Source: Motacilla alba alba
Lineage: Eukaryota > Chordata > Aves > Passeriformes > Motacillidae
NCBI RefSeq assembly: GCF_015832195.1
Contig: NC_052019.1
Span: forward strand, 49,727,016 to 49,791,015
DNA length: 64,000 nt
Direction of reading: 5' to 3'
Shown here: piece after piece, positions 48,348 through 61,862 of the stretch
Layout of the letters: each line of letters opens with the position of its first letter
Numbering within the stretch: the first letter of the stretch is position 1
The notes under the pieces: model-generated
The model's database searches: none
What the model was told of the DNA's origin: nothing
What the model saw: only the letters and a program-made list of their open reading frames with translations
Made by a program: the position numbers and the translations under genes

Positions 48348-50042
48348 GATAACTACTTCTCCAAAATTCATTGTGCAAACTTGTAATCTCCAGGAAAACC
48401 TTTTATGTAGGCACAGGCCATCTAACAAATGGTGCTGAGGCGCTTCATATGCCAAATTCTTTTGCCAGTGCATAAGGAAGGGATAGAGATTAGCTCCTGT
48501 TTTCAATGTAGGTTTTAGACGCAGGGAAGGATGTGGATTAATGTAGTGAAAGCACATATTGACATACAGAATAGATGAAAATGAAATCACAAAAAACATT
48601 TATTCCTTTCTCCTAGTGGGTCCTGGCTTGGATTCGGGCAACTGGACAACAAAAGAGGAAACAGACTGCACAACTTGACTTTCCTCCAGCACTCAGGTAC
48701 TGAGTCAACAAAATCTCCAACTGTAATATTGTGGACAATATTTATGCAGATGCTTGTATGTTTGTTTTGGGAATTAAGAGTAATCCAAAATATGCTTTGC
48801 AGTGGCTTCACAGGGAGCTTGTATTAAAGCACTTTGGTGTTTTGTTGGGTAGCACTAGGATGCATTGAAATATCATCACCCAGCCTGTGCAAACCAAAGA
48901 CTTTATTTTCAGCAAAGCCAACAGAAGGGATGGCATTCCCTGAGGTAGTCTATATACCTCAGCTGGCTCAACAGTATTTATTTGTGGTTGGAGCAACGGG
49001 ATTCACTGTCCTTGGACAGAAATCTTTGTTGTGGAGAGCCTTGCCAGATACACTGAGCACTTTAAATAGCTGAACAGATGCCTCCTGGAAGGAAGCACTG
49101 CCACCAGTGTCAGTAAGCAACCTTATTCCTTACCATATGAAATCTAGATTAAGCTACTGTGTTGCTGAATTTCTTAAAGTTTTGCTTTTTATCTTCATCC
49201 GTTTTACTTCAGGATAATGCCATTTCACCCAATATTGATATAGCTCTGCCTTCCTTATCCTTCTGTTCTTTCTTCTGTCAAACATCCCTATTCTCTCTTT
49301 TAAGACTCTCTTCAGGTCCCAGCTTTTTCCATATTTCTGGAAATACTGTCCTTTGTCATAATGTATCAGTCACCTTTGCATTTTTCAGGCCATCATTACT
49401 CACTTCAAAGACATTACTGAGTCCTGAGAAATGTGTAATTGTCAGAAATTTATAGAGAAGGAGAGGGGAAATAGGACCTCTGTCTGGTGCTCTGCTTTTT
49501 ATTAAGAAATACCCTTTGGTAATGAAGACTTCTAGGGAGCTTCATTAGGGTTTAAGGAGAGAACAGTGTGAAACTTAATTACCTGGAGCCAAGATTCTGT
49601 ATTTTCCCTTCAGCAGTCCAGTACTATGCTTTAAAAGCAATCAATGGAGAGTTGTCTGGCAAACATTCAATCTTTCCTTGAAATGTTCAATGTAATTAGA
49701 CCCTCTCCTGTCTGTCATGGGAAGACAAATTGTTTGTGGACTGTTAACAGTTGAGTACTGTAGTATGTCTTCAACCTCTATCATAATTATAATACCAATA
49801 TTCATGGAAATTTCCCAAAGTGAGAAACGGGAACTTATTACTAAGCTAATTGCTTGATAATGCATTGCTGTTTCTCTTGGTGAAATACTCTATTTATTTT
49901 TTTCCCTTCATTATTCTTAGGACCCTCAGCATTCACAATGCATATATAAACCCACTTGGAAGCTTTCTGTAAAAATTCATCTATCCCATTTCTCTGGCTC
50001 ATTTTTGTTTCTAACTGGGCTGATGAACCACCGAACCAAGGG
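48348..50042. other. Unassigned non-coding DNA
   Basis: The 130-codon minus-strand frame at 48207-48599 runs across the tandem duplication and has no domain. Nothing else was recognised. Confidence 0.5.
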
Positions 50043-50055
50043 AAAAAAAAAAAAA
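50043..50055. repeat. Poly-A run of 13
   Basis: Uninterrupted A run. Short AAT trinucleotide repeats follow at about 50144-50156 and 50360-50370. Confidence 0.85.
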
Positions 50056-51557
50056 TCTAGTCCAGCTCTGTCCAAAATTAACTGGTTGAACAGACACAAA
50101 GTATTCATTAGTTTCACAGAAGCTACTGTAAGCTGCTTATACAAATAATAATAATATTGGAGTTTTTCTTTTTTGATACTCAGCTGATGCTTTAAAGCCA
50201 CTGTGCCTTTGTGTGTCGCTCTTGGCTGATAACTATAAGTGATAATGTGGTTGCTATGATGCAAAGGCATGCTGTAGCCTCAGCCCAGAGAGAATGATAG
50301 CAGACATGCATGTGCCTGGGTTGGAGATATGGTAGAAGAGTTGATTTGGGGTTAGGGAATAATAATAATAAGCACTTAAGCATTTCTGCAGTGTTTCAGT
50401 GATAATCCTTATGACTTCAAGCCTTTGAAAAAGATAAAGAAATTTGACTCAAACAGTTAATTGTATTAATAGGAAAGTCAGGAGATGGGTGAGTCAGTTT
50501 GTTTGCTTTGCCACTTTTAAAGCAGTTACTGTTCTATAACATTCAGTCATTACATAGTGCATGTGCAGGGGAAGTTGGAAGATTTTTGATGTAATTGTCT
50601 GACCAGGTTCAGAGTTAGTTGCAGATTAAGTAAATTGTTTGTAAAACAGGATATATAGCATGCTAAGAGAAAAAGAAAGCATATCTCTGGGCCAAGCTAA
50701 CCCTGAAGTTTAGGTGGATGTGCCAGACAAGCAATTCAGCTACCTCCTTCCAAAGGAAGTAAAGTGAAGGGGGAATACTTGAAAATTACAGGTTTCAGTG
50801 AGGCTGCAGCTCTTTATGCCAACTGAGGGTCTACCTAAAACATCCAGGTGCATTGTAATATTTCATTCTGTGAAAGCATTAAACAGGGAGTGATAGGAAT
50901 GCCTTCCTGTTTAGTACATTGGATCAAACAGACTGGGCATAGGACTTAGGATGTTTGGTTTTTCATTACCTTCTCTGGTGCAGCCTTGTATGCTAAATTT
51001 CACACTGATGGTGTTCAAAACTTTATAGAATGGAACAGGACATGCCAATTGCCTGCCTTGAAAAAGCTGCTTGTTTCTCTGCGTTGCTGCAAAGTAACTG
51101 ATCTGGATCACATGGTTCTTATAATAACATACCTACTTATTATTTACCTCTTGTTCCTGTGTGGAGCACACCTCTGAGACAGTGGCTCTTCCCAGTTTGG
51201 GTTAAGACCCATTTCACTGTTCGCCTCAACTGGCTGTTTGACATCCAGTCCATCATGTTCTGTGTGTGCCAAGTACTGTTCAGACCAACAAAGTTTAAGC
51301 TTTGTTGTATTGACATGGACTCTTTTCATTGCTTCCCCAGTCACGGCAATTTCTCTTTTCATAAAGCTTTCCACATAAATGTGCTCTCTTACCCTGTTCT
51401 GTGTCCTGTCCCAGTATGTTGTCTGTGGCTTCTCCCCCATTGTTCCCCCAAGTGGGCAGAGTTCCTTCATGAAAACATCTTTTGTTTTCTTCCCTGCTGG
51501 TTTTTGACTACTTAGATTCTATTATATTCTCCAGTATTCTACAGGGTTATGCTTGCC
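50056..51557. other. Unassigned non-coding DNA
   Basis: Frames of 118 codons (plus 51159-51515) and 108 codons (minus 51144-51470) overlap each other. No domain was recognised in either. Confidence 0.45.
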
Positions 51558-51575
51558 TTTTTTTTTTTTTTTTTT
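51558..51575. repeat. Poly-T run of 18
   Basis: Uninterrupted T run, followed by GTTTTCTGTCTGTCTAG. Confidence 0.9.
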
Positions 51576-53129
51576 GTTTTCTGTCTGTCTAGTCTATATT
51601 GACTTTTTTTGAAGATGCTTAAAAGCAGTTTGAGAAACATATTCAGAACTCTTAATTTCCTAAATGGTGTTGTCAGCTTTCTTTTCTGCGCTCAGGCAAT
51701 TTCTATTCCCTGTGGAAGCTGAAAGCATGGGACTGCCTGTCTTTTTTTTTATTGCAGAGCAAACCATGCATGAGTATAAGGAGAAGCCTTGATAGATCCT
51801 TATGCAAGGGGTACACAAATGATTGACACTGCTCAGGGACACTTTACAGGGTCTATGGCAATAAACTGAACACCTTCCAATCTCTATTTGGAGTCCTCAG
51901 CCAACTTCCATGTCATAATCTGCTTCAGGGTAGGATTTCTGTTGCTGGGATGTGGTGTTGGGGGTCCATGTTGTTTTTCTGGGCTTTCTCAGTGAATGTG
52001 ATCCAGAAGACTCAACTTGGAAATGGTGTGTTAACCATGAGGAGAGACAAAAGGTGTTAGAGCTGGCAGTAGAGCTCCGTGACCCTCTGCTTCTAGCTCT
52101 CTGGCTGGCCTGCCAAAATTGCTGTTTCCCATGTCACCAACCGGCCCTTTGCTGTAATTCAAGGCAGCCTACTGCATTTCAAGTGTGCATTTTATACCTT
52201 TTGAGACAGCAGCCAGCAAATAGGCCACAGAAAAAATGGAGGGATTCACAGACCCAAGCTATCTGCAATCCTTACCAGGAAAGGTTAAGAATAATTTTGT
52301 ATTTTAAAGAAAAATCTAGGAGATCGGGACTATATCCTTCATGAGAAAGCAGCCTAAGTAATTAATATTCACAAAGAAGAGCAGGCATGGCTGACCTTGG
52401 TATAAAACAAATTTCCCACACCAGGGGGTGGGTTTGGATTTGCACAACGTACAAAGGCTGTCTCTGTGTGGTGGAGGACGTGCCAGAACGTAATTGCCAG
52501 GAGATATAGATGCTGCATATCTTGCCTACATCATGGGGAAATATCAGACAGACTGACCTAGGCAGTTGGCAAAACACAGGCAGAGTGTATGGCAGCTCTG
52601 TTCCCATTCCAGCTACAGCAGGAGCTGGTACAGGAAAGTCAGTTGCTCTGGATCATACCAGCCACATCAGCATGTGAGGGTGTTCAACAAAAGGAGCAAC
52701 ACTAAGCTGGACATCTACAGCCCAGATGCTTCAAACTGTTTTTGGGAAGTGATCTGATGACATTGAGATTTTTAGACAGCAGTACAATGAAAAGGTGCAG
52801 ACGTTGTCCCTGTTTGTTTTCAAAGGTTTGATCTTTTCATGAGTAATATATAGTAGTCTCCTTCCTTTTTTGCTCTGTTCTGTGTACTCAAATTATCTGG
52901 GATGTTTCTTTTGCCTGTAAAAAATAGTGTGACATTGAATAATGACTCATCTGCACAGGACTGCTGCCATAGCTTGTGCCCAGATTCTGCTTTGCTGGTC
53001 TGTAGTTGTGCCCCTTTTTACGTGTTGGTCTGCCTTTTTGGACAGTTGCCACCCATTGACACAAAAAAGGAACACTCAGACTGACTTGCCTTTTTACTTA
53101 GTGCCAAGGAAAAGAGTAAGTGTAAGATT
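51576..53129. other. Unassigned non-coding DNA
   Basis: A 130-codon plus-strand frame at 51952-52344 is cysteine-rich and leucine-rich in its middle but matches nothing I know. No repeats were recognised. Confidence 0.45.
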
Positions 53130-53171
53130 GTAAGTTGTAGCTCCAAGCAGGTAAGTTGTAGCTCCAAGCAG
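53130..53171. repeat. 21-bp exact tandem duplication
   Basis: GTAAGTTGTAGCTCCAAGCA plus G is present twice without a mismatch (53130-53150 and 53151-53171). The junction between copies reads CAG|GTAAGT at 53148-53156, a perfect consensus 5' splice site on the plus strand. The absence of any difference suggests a recent event. Confidence 0.97.
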
Positions 53172-56100
53172 GAACTAACACATGCACCACTGCATGTTCT
53201 TTGCTTTTGTTTCTGGAGTGCCTGCTTAATAAAGGTCTTTCAACAGCATCAGCTTTTATGAGACTTGGCTGGGTCTTGGAATGAACAATACTGAAACTCA
53301 ACAGAAAACATTTGAGGACTTTATAAAATGTTGTGGATGACTCTGTTCAGGAGAAACATGTGAAATATTAGAATCACAAAACATTGTTTAGAAAGGGACA
53401 GTGATTATGACTCTTTTGTACTTGAACTACTGTATTATCTGTAGGCCGGAGGAGGTTTGACAGCAGTGCTATATGAAAAAATGTTTGTCTAGGGACTACT
53501 GTAAGGTATAAGCTCTTCTGATTACATATTTGATCTCCACATCTATTTGTGAAGATTTTTTGGAAATATTTCCTTTGACTAAAACCTTCTACACTCTTCT
53601 GCCAGAAGTCAATAAAAAAGCATTTGATGATCTATGCAGAATGACAATCACAGGGCACAAATAAATGACACGAGTATGATGTAATTTTTCCCATTCTGAA
53701 GCAGGTGACATCAATCACAGAAAAACTGAGCTACACAGAAGAATTTGGGACAGAAGGAAGTCCATGTGTTGTTCTGAAGCAGATTCCTTGTTTATTTCCT
53801 TATTCCTGGAAAGACAGATTGTGATTTTCAGAAGTCTCCAGGAAAGCCTGTAACTGCATATACGGTAGCTACAATGAGTGTTCATGTCCAAAACATGATG
53901 ATTGCTCAGAAATTTTGTACCTCTCTAGCCCTAACTCTCAAACAAAATTTGTAGATTTGGGGCCTTCATAAATGCCACCAAAGTGACAGATAACAACTTG
54001 TATCCCTGTAGCAGTTCTGCTACTCTTTGCTGCGCTGTATCTGCCTCATTCCCAGTATTTCCAACTTGTTAATTTGTTTTCTGCCTCTCACCCAGATATC
54101 TGAACTCTGGTGCAGCTTCAAAATTTAAAAAGCATCTGTGATTTTTGGAACTTGTGGAATGGTTTGAATATTTTAATGCTCTTTCTACAGTTTTCAGTGT
54201 CAATAAAACTGTCATAGACTTTTAGAGGACAAATTTATCTTCATGAAAGATCTGCAGGCATTGGCAGTAAAGATAGCAAGTGAATTGGCTTATCCAAAAT
54301 TAGTCAGATTTTATTTTGACATTTTAAATGCAACACATTAATACCAAGTACACACATCCTAAGGTAGACTTTTAAAAAATTTTGGCATGCAACTGAGTTT
54401 GGTCCATCAGTGGTAACTTATGATTCATATTGCCCTGTAATCACAATATTCAGAAGCTTTCTGCATGATATTTTATCTTATATCCTGTCCTGTTTTCTGC
54501 TAAACAGGACTTTCAGGAGGTTTTTGTTTGTTTGTTTGTATTTTCTGGTAAGAGTTAAAGGCTTAATTTTTTATTCTCTTTAGAATGACCTACTCAAAAG
54601 TAAGGTGTGCTGACCATGTGAATTGTGACATGATTGTCTCACATCCGCTACCAGCCTTGAGGGGTAAATTAATAGCTTTTATTAATAGCTTCTTGTCAGC
54701 TAACAACATTTTTCATGGGGAAAACAAAAAATGTCTAGGTAAATGTTAGCCTTTAAAATTACATTTACAGGGTCAGGTTTTTTCATGGGAAGTTGGAAGT
54801 CAGGTAAAAATGGCTAGATTATCTATTGGTTCCACTGCTAAAATGCAGCATCAAAACATTTCCACCCTAAGTCGATTGATGGATCTTTCCCTCCTGTGCA
54901 CATCTGATTTGGAGATACAGATGGTTCTTCTCTATAACCTCCCATGTTTCTTGCTAGGCTGTAAATTCTTCAAGGAAAATCTTTATCTTGTCTGTCTAGC
55001 TTCAGTTTATGATTGTTTCTGTTTCAAAAGGTGATGCTTTTTTTTTTTTTTAAATATTGTATTCTGGGAGCCTGAACATCCCTAAGAGACATAATTAAAA
55101 TATTTATCTACAGTATGGCTTGCTTTAGATTAACAAGTCTTTTGCATGTAATACATTACCAATGAAGAACCATACTTTTTGGATGCTCTCTTTTTGTCTC
55201 CCTCATCCCCCCATTGGCAAGGAAAATTTGCACTCTGTACCTTAAGTATCTCTTGTGGCACCTTTGTAAGAAGCATCTTAAAGGTTACTCCTAGAGCCTG
55301 GGTAAATGTTACCTGGTCTTTAGAGACAGTGACAAAGATTCCCATTCATGTAGAGCTGGAATCTTTTACATTGTTTAAGTCAGGTAAACATTATGATAAT
55401 AAATAAGAAATACTTTACTGCTAACATTTCATTTTATGCTTTCAAGTACACCTGTTCACCTGTGCTTCACAATCAAAATTAAACATCAGCAGCTTCTCAT
55501 AGGTATCTTAGGACTTCTAGGAACATCAGGTTTCAGGAAAAATTATTTAGGTTGGTCTGTGGATGAGTTTTCAAAATCATCAGCAGAGGCTGAATGTCTC
55601 AGGAGTACGGTGTGGGACAGTGCACCTTTGGCTACTTAGTTTGAATTGGAAGCAGCTGAAATTTTCTAATTTTAAATGGTACCCTAAGTTACAAAGCAGA
55701 ATTTAGCAGCTGTAGAAACAAGCCTTGATTGTGGGCAGTACTGCTGACCTTGACTGAAGGAATGGTGATGTGCATCAGCTGAGCAAGTACTTTCCCAAAG
55801 AGCCCTGGGAAGATGTATGGATTGAGGCCATCTGAGCTGAGCATTGTGGAAGGCAGCACTGCACACTTGGGAGGCTGGCTTGGTGAGCAGCAGTCTTGCT
55901 TGGCTAGGACATGTGCTGCAGGACTGGGCATGTGCATTGCACACTCTCTGAGGGGACTGTAAGCGTTGCATGAGGAATCCTGCAGCCAGTGATATTTCTT
56001 TTGTTTCAAATTTGTGTGGGATTTTTAAGGAATGTAAACATGTACCATTCCAATTTCAAATTGGCATTGCTCTGAGTGGCTTTGCCCTATAAAATCCTCT

Positions 56101-56795
56101 CTTTGCCTAATGGCTTTAATTGCTGGCTAGTTGGGAGAACTTCATTTACAACGTGCATAGATATAAATAGTATATAGAAATTTTAAATTAATGTAGCCAT
56201 GATATTTTGAAGATACAAGGGCTTGCACAATATTTCTGGCTATGAAGTTCTGCTGCGGTTCAGATATTTAAGCACATAAATGCCATCACATTTGTTTTAT
56301 TTCAATGTGATGACAAAGAAGAATCGCTAGCAAGAGAAACAAGATTCAAAGAGCAAGCCCAAATGCATCACAAATGCTAAAATAGCATGACTTAAAGTAT
56401 GCTTATTAGATTTATTATCTTAAAATTGACTTTTCAATATGTCTGTGGGTAATTCTTGCAATTTTGTTTCCACAGCTGGGAAAATCATCCCATGATTTCC
56501 CACCTGTATAAGTAGGATTTCTTAATTCACATTGAGGCATTTTTGTTCTGATATATGACTGTTTACCTGGGCTAATTAGCTGGATATCTGGACACATTTG
56601 GATAGAGACCTTGACAACTGTTTGACAATTATTTGTTGTGCTGATATATGCATAAATACCTCTGTATATAACTGTGCTTTGAATTTTTTGTGAGTCTGGA
56701 TAATTGTTTACACTAGCTGTAACCCCTGAACAACCACACTGGGTGTTTTCTTTTTAGAGATAAATACTGTTTATGTATAGCGCCTCATTTCTCAC
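53172..56795. other. Unassigned non-coding DNA
   Basis: Includes a (GTTT) microsatellite near 54522-54540, a 14-T run at 55038-55051 and a near-perfect small palindrome CCAATTTCAAATTGG at 56050-56064. A moderately GC-rich part at 55740-55980 has no recognised product. Confidence 0.5.
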
Positions 56796-56810
56796 TTTTT
56801 TTTTTTTTTT
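56796..56810. repeat. Poly-T run of 15
   Basis: Uninterrupted T run. A further T-rich tract broken by a G lies near 57131-57149. Confidence 0.9.
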
Positions 56811-59800
56811 CCCCATGGGTGAGACATCCAATTGTGGGGAAATAATAGAATTTGGGAATACCAGTGCATGGCTTTGGATGATGAGAAAAGGTAGTGCATG
56901 ACTGTGCTGTCTGAAAGGAAAGGAGCCTTTATGGTGTAACTGGATGGAAGTTGGGAGAATTGGAGCATGCAGCTGTTATTGTTGAACTCTTTCAAGCCCT
57001 TCTCAGAGTCTTGACCATAACTAATTCTCTCTAGTGGGATGTAAGTAAACACCTTGACAGTAGACTTGAAATGTCAACTTTCTGTCTCCTAGGTAAAAAA
57101 ATTAGGAGCCCTGAGCTGGCCCTCTGGGGTTTTTTTTGTTTTTTTTTTTGATTGGGTAATCTATGTCCATTCATACACAGATGAATTTTTAGGAAGCCTA
57201 GCAGAGTTTGCTATGGCATTGCTGAGAATAGAAGAGTTTTTTCAGTCAGCTGTCTCCACCTGTGCATGTTCAATACCTTTGGGGCATGACTGGCACACAC
57301 AAATCTGTTTTCTGATGTGAAAAGAATATTTTACCAATACTTGATGAGCAGGAGGGTGTTATGCATGAGCCTATTTGTCTGAAAATAAAGGACACTGGAC
57401 AGAAGAGAAAGGTTGTGCCATTTAAATTTGTGTGCTCTCTTTGGAGTCAGTTCTGGCTTTTTCAAAACATGGTAGACCTTGCCTAGAGCTCAAATTGAAT
57501 TGCACTAAAATTCAGTAAAAATGTAAATGAAAACTCTGTTGCAGCCGTGGGAATCTCAAAGTCAACCTGCTCCAACACAAACCATTTCAAAAGCTGAGTG
57601 CCAAATTCATCTCTGACACAAAATTTCTGAATATATGTACGATATCCCACATATTTCACTGGTAAAATAAAGTAATTTAAATAAATCTGAGCTGTGTCAG
57701 ATCTGCAGGTTAATAACATGAGAGGCTAAAAAACTTAGGTAATTTTTTCCATCTGTATGGAAGCTGTGTTTTTTTAATGACATATCTATATTTGTCTTAC
57801 TCTCTTTTCCCTTGCTAATATTTTAGAAATACTTGAATGCTTGACAGGAAATTATTTGTTGTAGGCTTTGAAACACTGTGCATGTTTCAGTGGAAATATG
57901 TTGAGTCTACAATAGCTGTTTTTTATTGTCTAGGAATTATGTAAGAAATATTTTAAGAAACTCTTTTGTATGACATTTATACTTTAATCAATACATAAAA
58001 AGTTCTTATATTCTATTTTTCCCCTGGCTACACATGTCTGATATTTGCATTTGATCAAATGTTGTACAGAACTCTACATTAAAAGTTCCAGAGGAAATGT
58101 TTTAGATATACAGAAGGTATGGTCCAGTATTATTTCTAAATGGCTTTTGAGATATTTTCCTTTAAAAGTAAAAAGGGAAGAAAACATCTTAGAAATAAAT
58201 GTCTTAGAAAAATTTCTGGTGTTTTGAAGGCAAGCAACATCTATGGGACCTTGCTGAAACTCTCAGGAGTTTGACTTTGCCCTGCTCTGATTAACTGGTC
58301 CATCCAGGGATTTATTGTGATGGTTTATCCCCAAACATACCTGTGGTCATGCCTTCCAATCTTACGTGCTGCATTAGCATTTACTAATGGAGTGATTTCT
58401 CTGATGACTTTGGAGAGCTGGCAACACTTCCCTCTGGGACAGAAAGCTTTTCCAGACTCCATTGCAAGAATCAACCCTTCTTTCTCCACATCCCTGTAGA
58501 AAATTCCTGCGGAATTCCATTACAGAGATTTGAATGCCTGTTACTTCAAAGGCATTTCCAGCATCTAAGTATGGTCTCCCAATCAATTGAGTGAGTGACT
58601 GGGGATTTTGTTTGTTTGTTTTCACCCTTGAAAATTTTACACTTAAAATTCAATGGAATTGAATTGGAATTTTGAGCCAGCTGTTTTATGGCTGCTGGAT
58701 GTTTCCACACGGTAGCGGGGAGCAGTAGAAGATAGAACTCTGCTGCCCCATCATTTTGAAAGCACGCTGACTGCATGCCAACAGTTCTGATTTGCTGTCC
58801 AAAGGCAGTAATCCTTTACCAATTAGGTTTCATAGAGATGAGATGAGAGTTTGTGGTCAGGTATATAAATTAAAATGATGGTGCCTGGTAAAGGTCAGAG
58901 TCATAGAAAGCTCAAGGGAGTGTTGTTTATGGCGCAAAAGCAGTTTAAATACTGTAATTTAGCTTAACAGCTCTGATTCACAGAGGGTCATCAGAAGGAA
59001 AGATAAAGCATGAAGTGTTAAATTAAATGAGGTGTGACCATCTGTTTCAATTCTTGTGCAGAGAGTGGGATTAAGTTTACAGATACGTTGGTGTGACTGG
59101 TAAAGAGAGAATTTCAAATATGGCATTGGAAATTATGTTTGAACTGCTGTAAAAAAGGAAAAAAATTGAGATAAAAAGGCTACTCACACAGTCACTCTAA
59201 TCACACATCCTGGTGCTTGAAGCTTCTCTGATTTCCTTTTGAGAGTCACTGTTAGTAGTTTTATTCAAAATGGGGGAGCAAAAATGCCTGTTGGTTTTGG
59301 GCCTACAACTGCGTTTCATCTTTTTAAACAATTTGATTTGCTTTGGAAGGTTGTGCACTAGCTTTTTTTGTACAGCATTTGGCGTTGTCCCTTCATAGCA
59401 GTGCATGCGTCAAGGAAGGAAAATAGTCCTTTGATTGTAGCACATTGCAGATCAGCATGTGAAAAAATATGGCAAGATGTGCCTTATTTCTTTAGCTATA
59501 TTTTGAGAATTAATGCAAATTAAGAAAACTACATACTTTTTATTTGCAAAAATGAGCTACTTGGCATGAATATTACTATAAATGTACTACTTTAGTGAGT
59601 GGAAATGATCAAAAAATGCTATTCTAGTGTTTGGTGCATTTGCTAATTTAGACTCAGATCAGACCATCCTGGGAAAATGCTCCATGTTGACTATGATTTG
59701 TACAAGGGGACTAAGATTGTTAATAAAGACACCCCAAACTAACCACAAAAATACCCACCTGAAAAATTAAAAGCAAATTGCGCTCTATAATTTCTTACAC

Positions 59801-61784
59801 CACCACTCAGCTCAAGCACTGCTTTCCAGGGATGTTTCCTCAGTTCACAAGTTGTCCACGGGGGTGATGAAGAGTGTGGATAGTAGGAGAAAAGACAGAA
59901 ACAACATAAGCAATTACAAGATTAATCATGCAGTGAACAATAACTATCCCGGTCTTTAAAATGCATATCTAATTGCAATTATAAACCAAATTCTCATTAG
60001 CCACTGCCCTCATCTCAGGAGTGCCAAGGATTGGAATGTTTAATGATTGGTGGGTGTGAGGGATTCCTCAGTACTATGGAGGTGGGCCCAATAAGTCTTG
60101 AAATTAGCCATGGAATTACACAGCAGGTCTTGATTTTTAAATCCCAGGGAGGGGGATCCCCAACACATCACATATTAGAACACAACAGAGTGTCTACACC
60201 AAGTCTCAGGGAGATCTCCAGGTCCCGTAGTGCAGCTGATTTCCTTTGCACACTGAAACAAGTGTGAATGGGTTTGTTGAGGAGGTGTGTTCACATACTG
60301 CAAAGGCTTTAAAACACAGTCCTCGCTTTATCACATCCTCTCATAGTTGAAAGAATTAATTAGCTAATGCTCCTGCCTTGCTGGTTAGTTCATAAACCAC
60401 GAAAAATTAACTGTTAGAGTTCCCCCACTTGGAATTGTTTCTTTCAATCTTCAATGGAGGAGTGCTGTTGTAACCTAGAAAAAGAAAACAATGCAAACTT
60501 CCCTGCAAGTTGCTCCTTAGTGATTAAGTTGTTTAACTGCTTCAATTTGATCTCTCTCAGGTGGAGTTTTAACTTCTCTCTCATTAAGTGCTTGCTGCAC
60601 TGTTCTTGTATAATACCCCACTTTACAGGGGAGTCTCCTCCATGTAATGTCATGTTTGGAGGAAGTGAGGTTGTTTGTGAGAGGTTGACAAGCACCTCTG
60701 CTTGTGATTTAGGGAGTGCTTAAACTGGATTTCTTTTAGCGTTAAGATTACCATTCTTCTGCTTTTCACCAAGAAGCCATGAATTAGGCTTCTCATTTTC
60801 TCATTTCAAATAACACTTGCTCTGTTTACTCCAGTGATTTTTACTCTGCTGTTCGGGAAGTACTCCCAGCTTCTTGGCATTCCACTGCATTTATATTGAA
60901 TGAATTTGAATCTCACCTGATTTCTGGCCAGTCTTGGATGTCTTGGTAGGTGTTTTAGTAGCTGTTTGCTGGCCCTGGCAGTAGTTTGTGGTTTCAGTTT
61001 TAATTAAGTGTTAGCATGCTAGCTCTTCATCATCAGATGTCAATACAAACGTTACATTTTGCTCTTTATTAGAATAGACTCGTTCACCATCTCTCAGCTC
61101 CTCCATTGAACATGAAAGGTGTGAGTTACAAGACCTTGTTTCAGAGAACATTACTGTCACGTTACATCCCGTGAGATTCTCTCTCTCTGTCTCATGTGCA
61201 CCACAAAGTTCCACGTGGAGATTTTGGACATGATCATGCTTGGCTGCAAGCAGTGCAGTGCCTCTCCTTGAGCTCAGCAGCAAGCAATGCCTCTGCCTGC
61301 AGCTTTTTTTAAAATTTTCCTTAATTTACTTAAAGTACAATTCTTTCACCAAATCTTCTAAAGATAGTATTATTTCATGTCCAGATTTTTTGAGTAACCG
61401 ATTGCTTATTTTCCCAGGTTTTTTCCCCATAATTTCTGGGAGTGTGACAGCATGGAGGGAGGGGCATTTGACATTCCCTACTCTTTCCCTTCTGCGGACA
61501 GCACAGGCAGGGATCAGGCTTGAATTAAATGGCATGGGTCTCTCCAAACATACAACAGCTCTTTGAATGAAGCCCCACTTTCAAACAAGCCAGTCTGTCA
61601 TGCCTGCATTGAGTGCTTTCTCCTGTCAGTGTTGTGACTTGGAGTTGGGCTTGCCTTCTGTTTCCTGCAGTCAAAACTGCTGCAGCTGGCAGAAGTAATG
61701 TCTCAGATTCATCCTCCCAGAGGTACAGGGGAAAGAGTGGAAAAATTGCTGTGTCAGTGCTTTGTACTACTGAGACAACTATCT

Positions 61785-61786
<2 letters not shown>
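56811..61786. other. Unassigned non-coding DNA
   Basis: No gene, RNA or repeat family recognised. A (TTTG) microsatellite lies near 58608-58621. The part at about 59920-60130 is repeat-free and might be a conserved element, but this cannot be shown from one sequence. Confidence 0.5.

Positions 61787-61823
<37 letters not shown>
61787..61823 (+). repeat. Poly-A run of 37
   Basis: 37 consecutive A, the longest homopolymer in the window. CR1 elements do not end in poly-A, so it is either slippage or the tail of a retrocopy made by other machinery. No gene-like sequence or AATAAA signal was recognised just upstream. Confidence 0.95.
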
Positions 61824-61826
<3 letters not shown>

Positions 61827-61842
61827 ATAAATTTAGAGCTGT

Positions 61843-61862
61843 CTGGTCTAAGCTGGTCTAAG
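61843..61862. repeat. 10-bp exact tandem duplication
   Basis: CTGGTCTAAG occurs twice in tandem, 20 bases after the poly-A run. Confidence 0.95.

Noticed and set aside
51952..52344. 130-codon plus-strand frame, cysteine-rich
   Set aside because: No family likeness and no clear splice sites; kept only as a note.
53369..53412. AGAATCACAAAACATTG, like a CR1 tail
   Set aside because: The match stops after a few words; the GGTTGGAAGGGACC core is missing.
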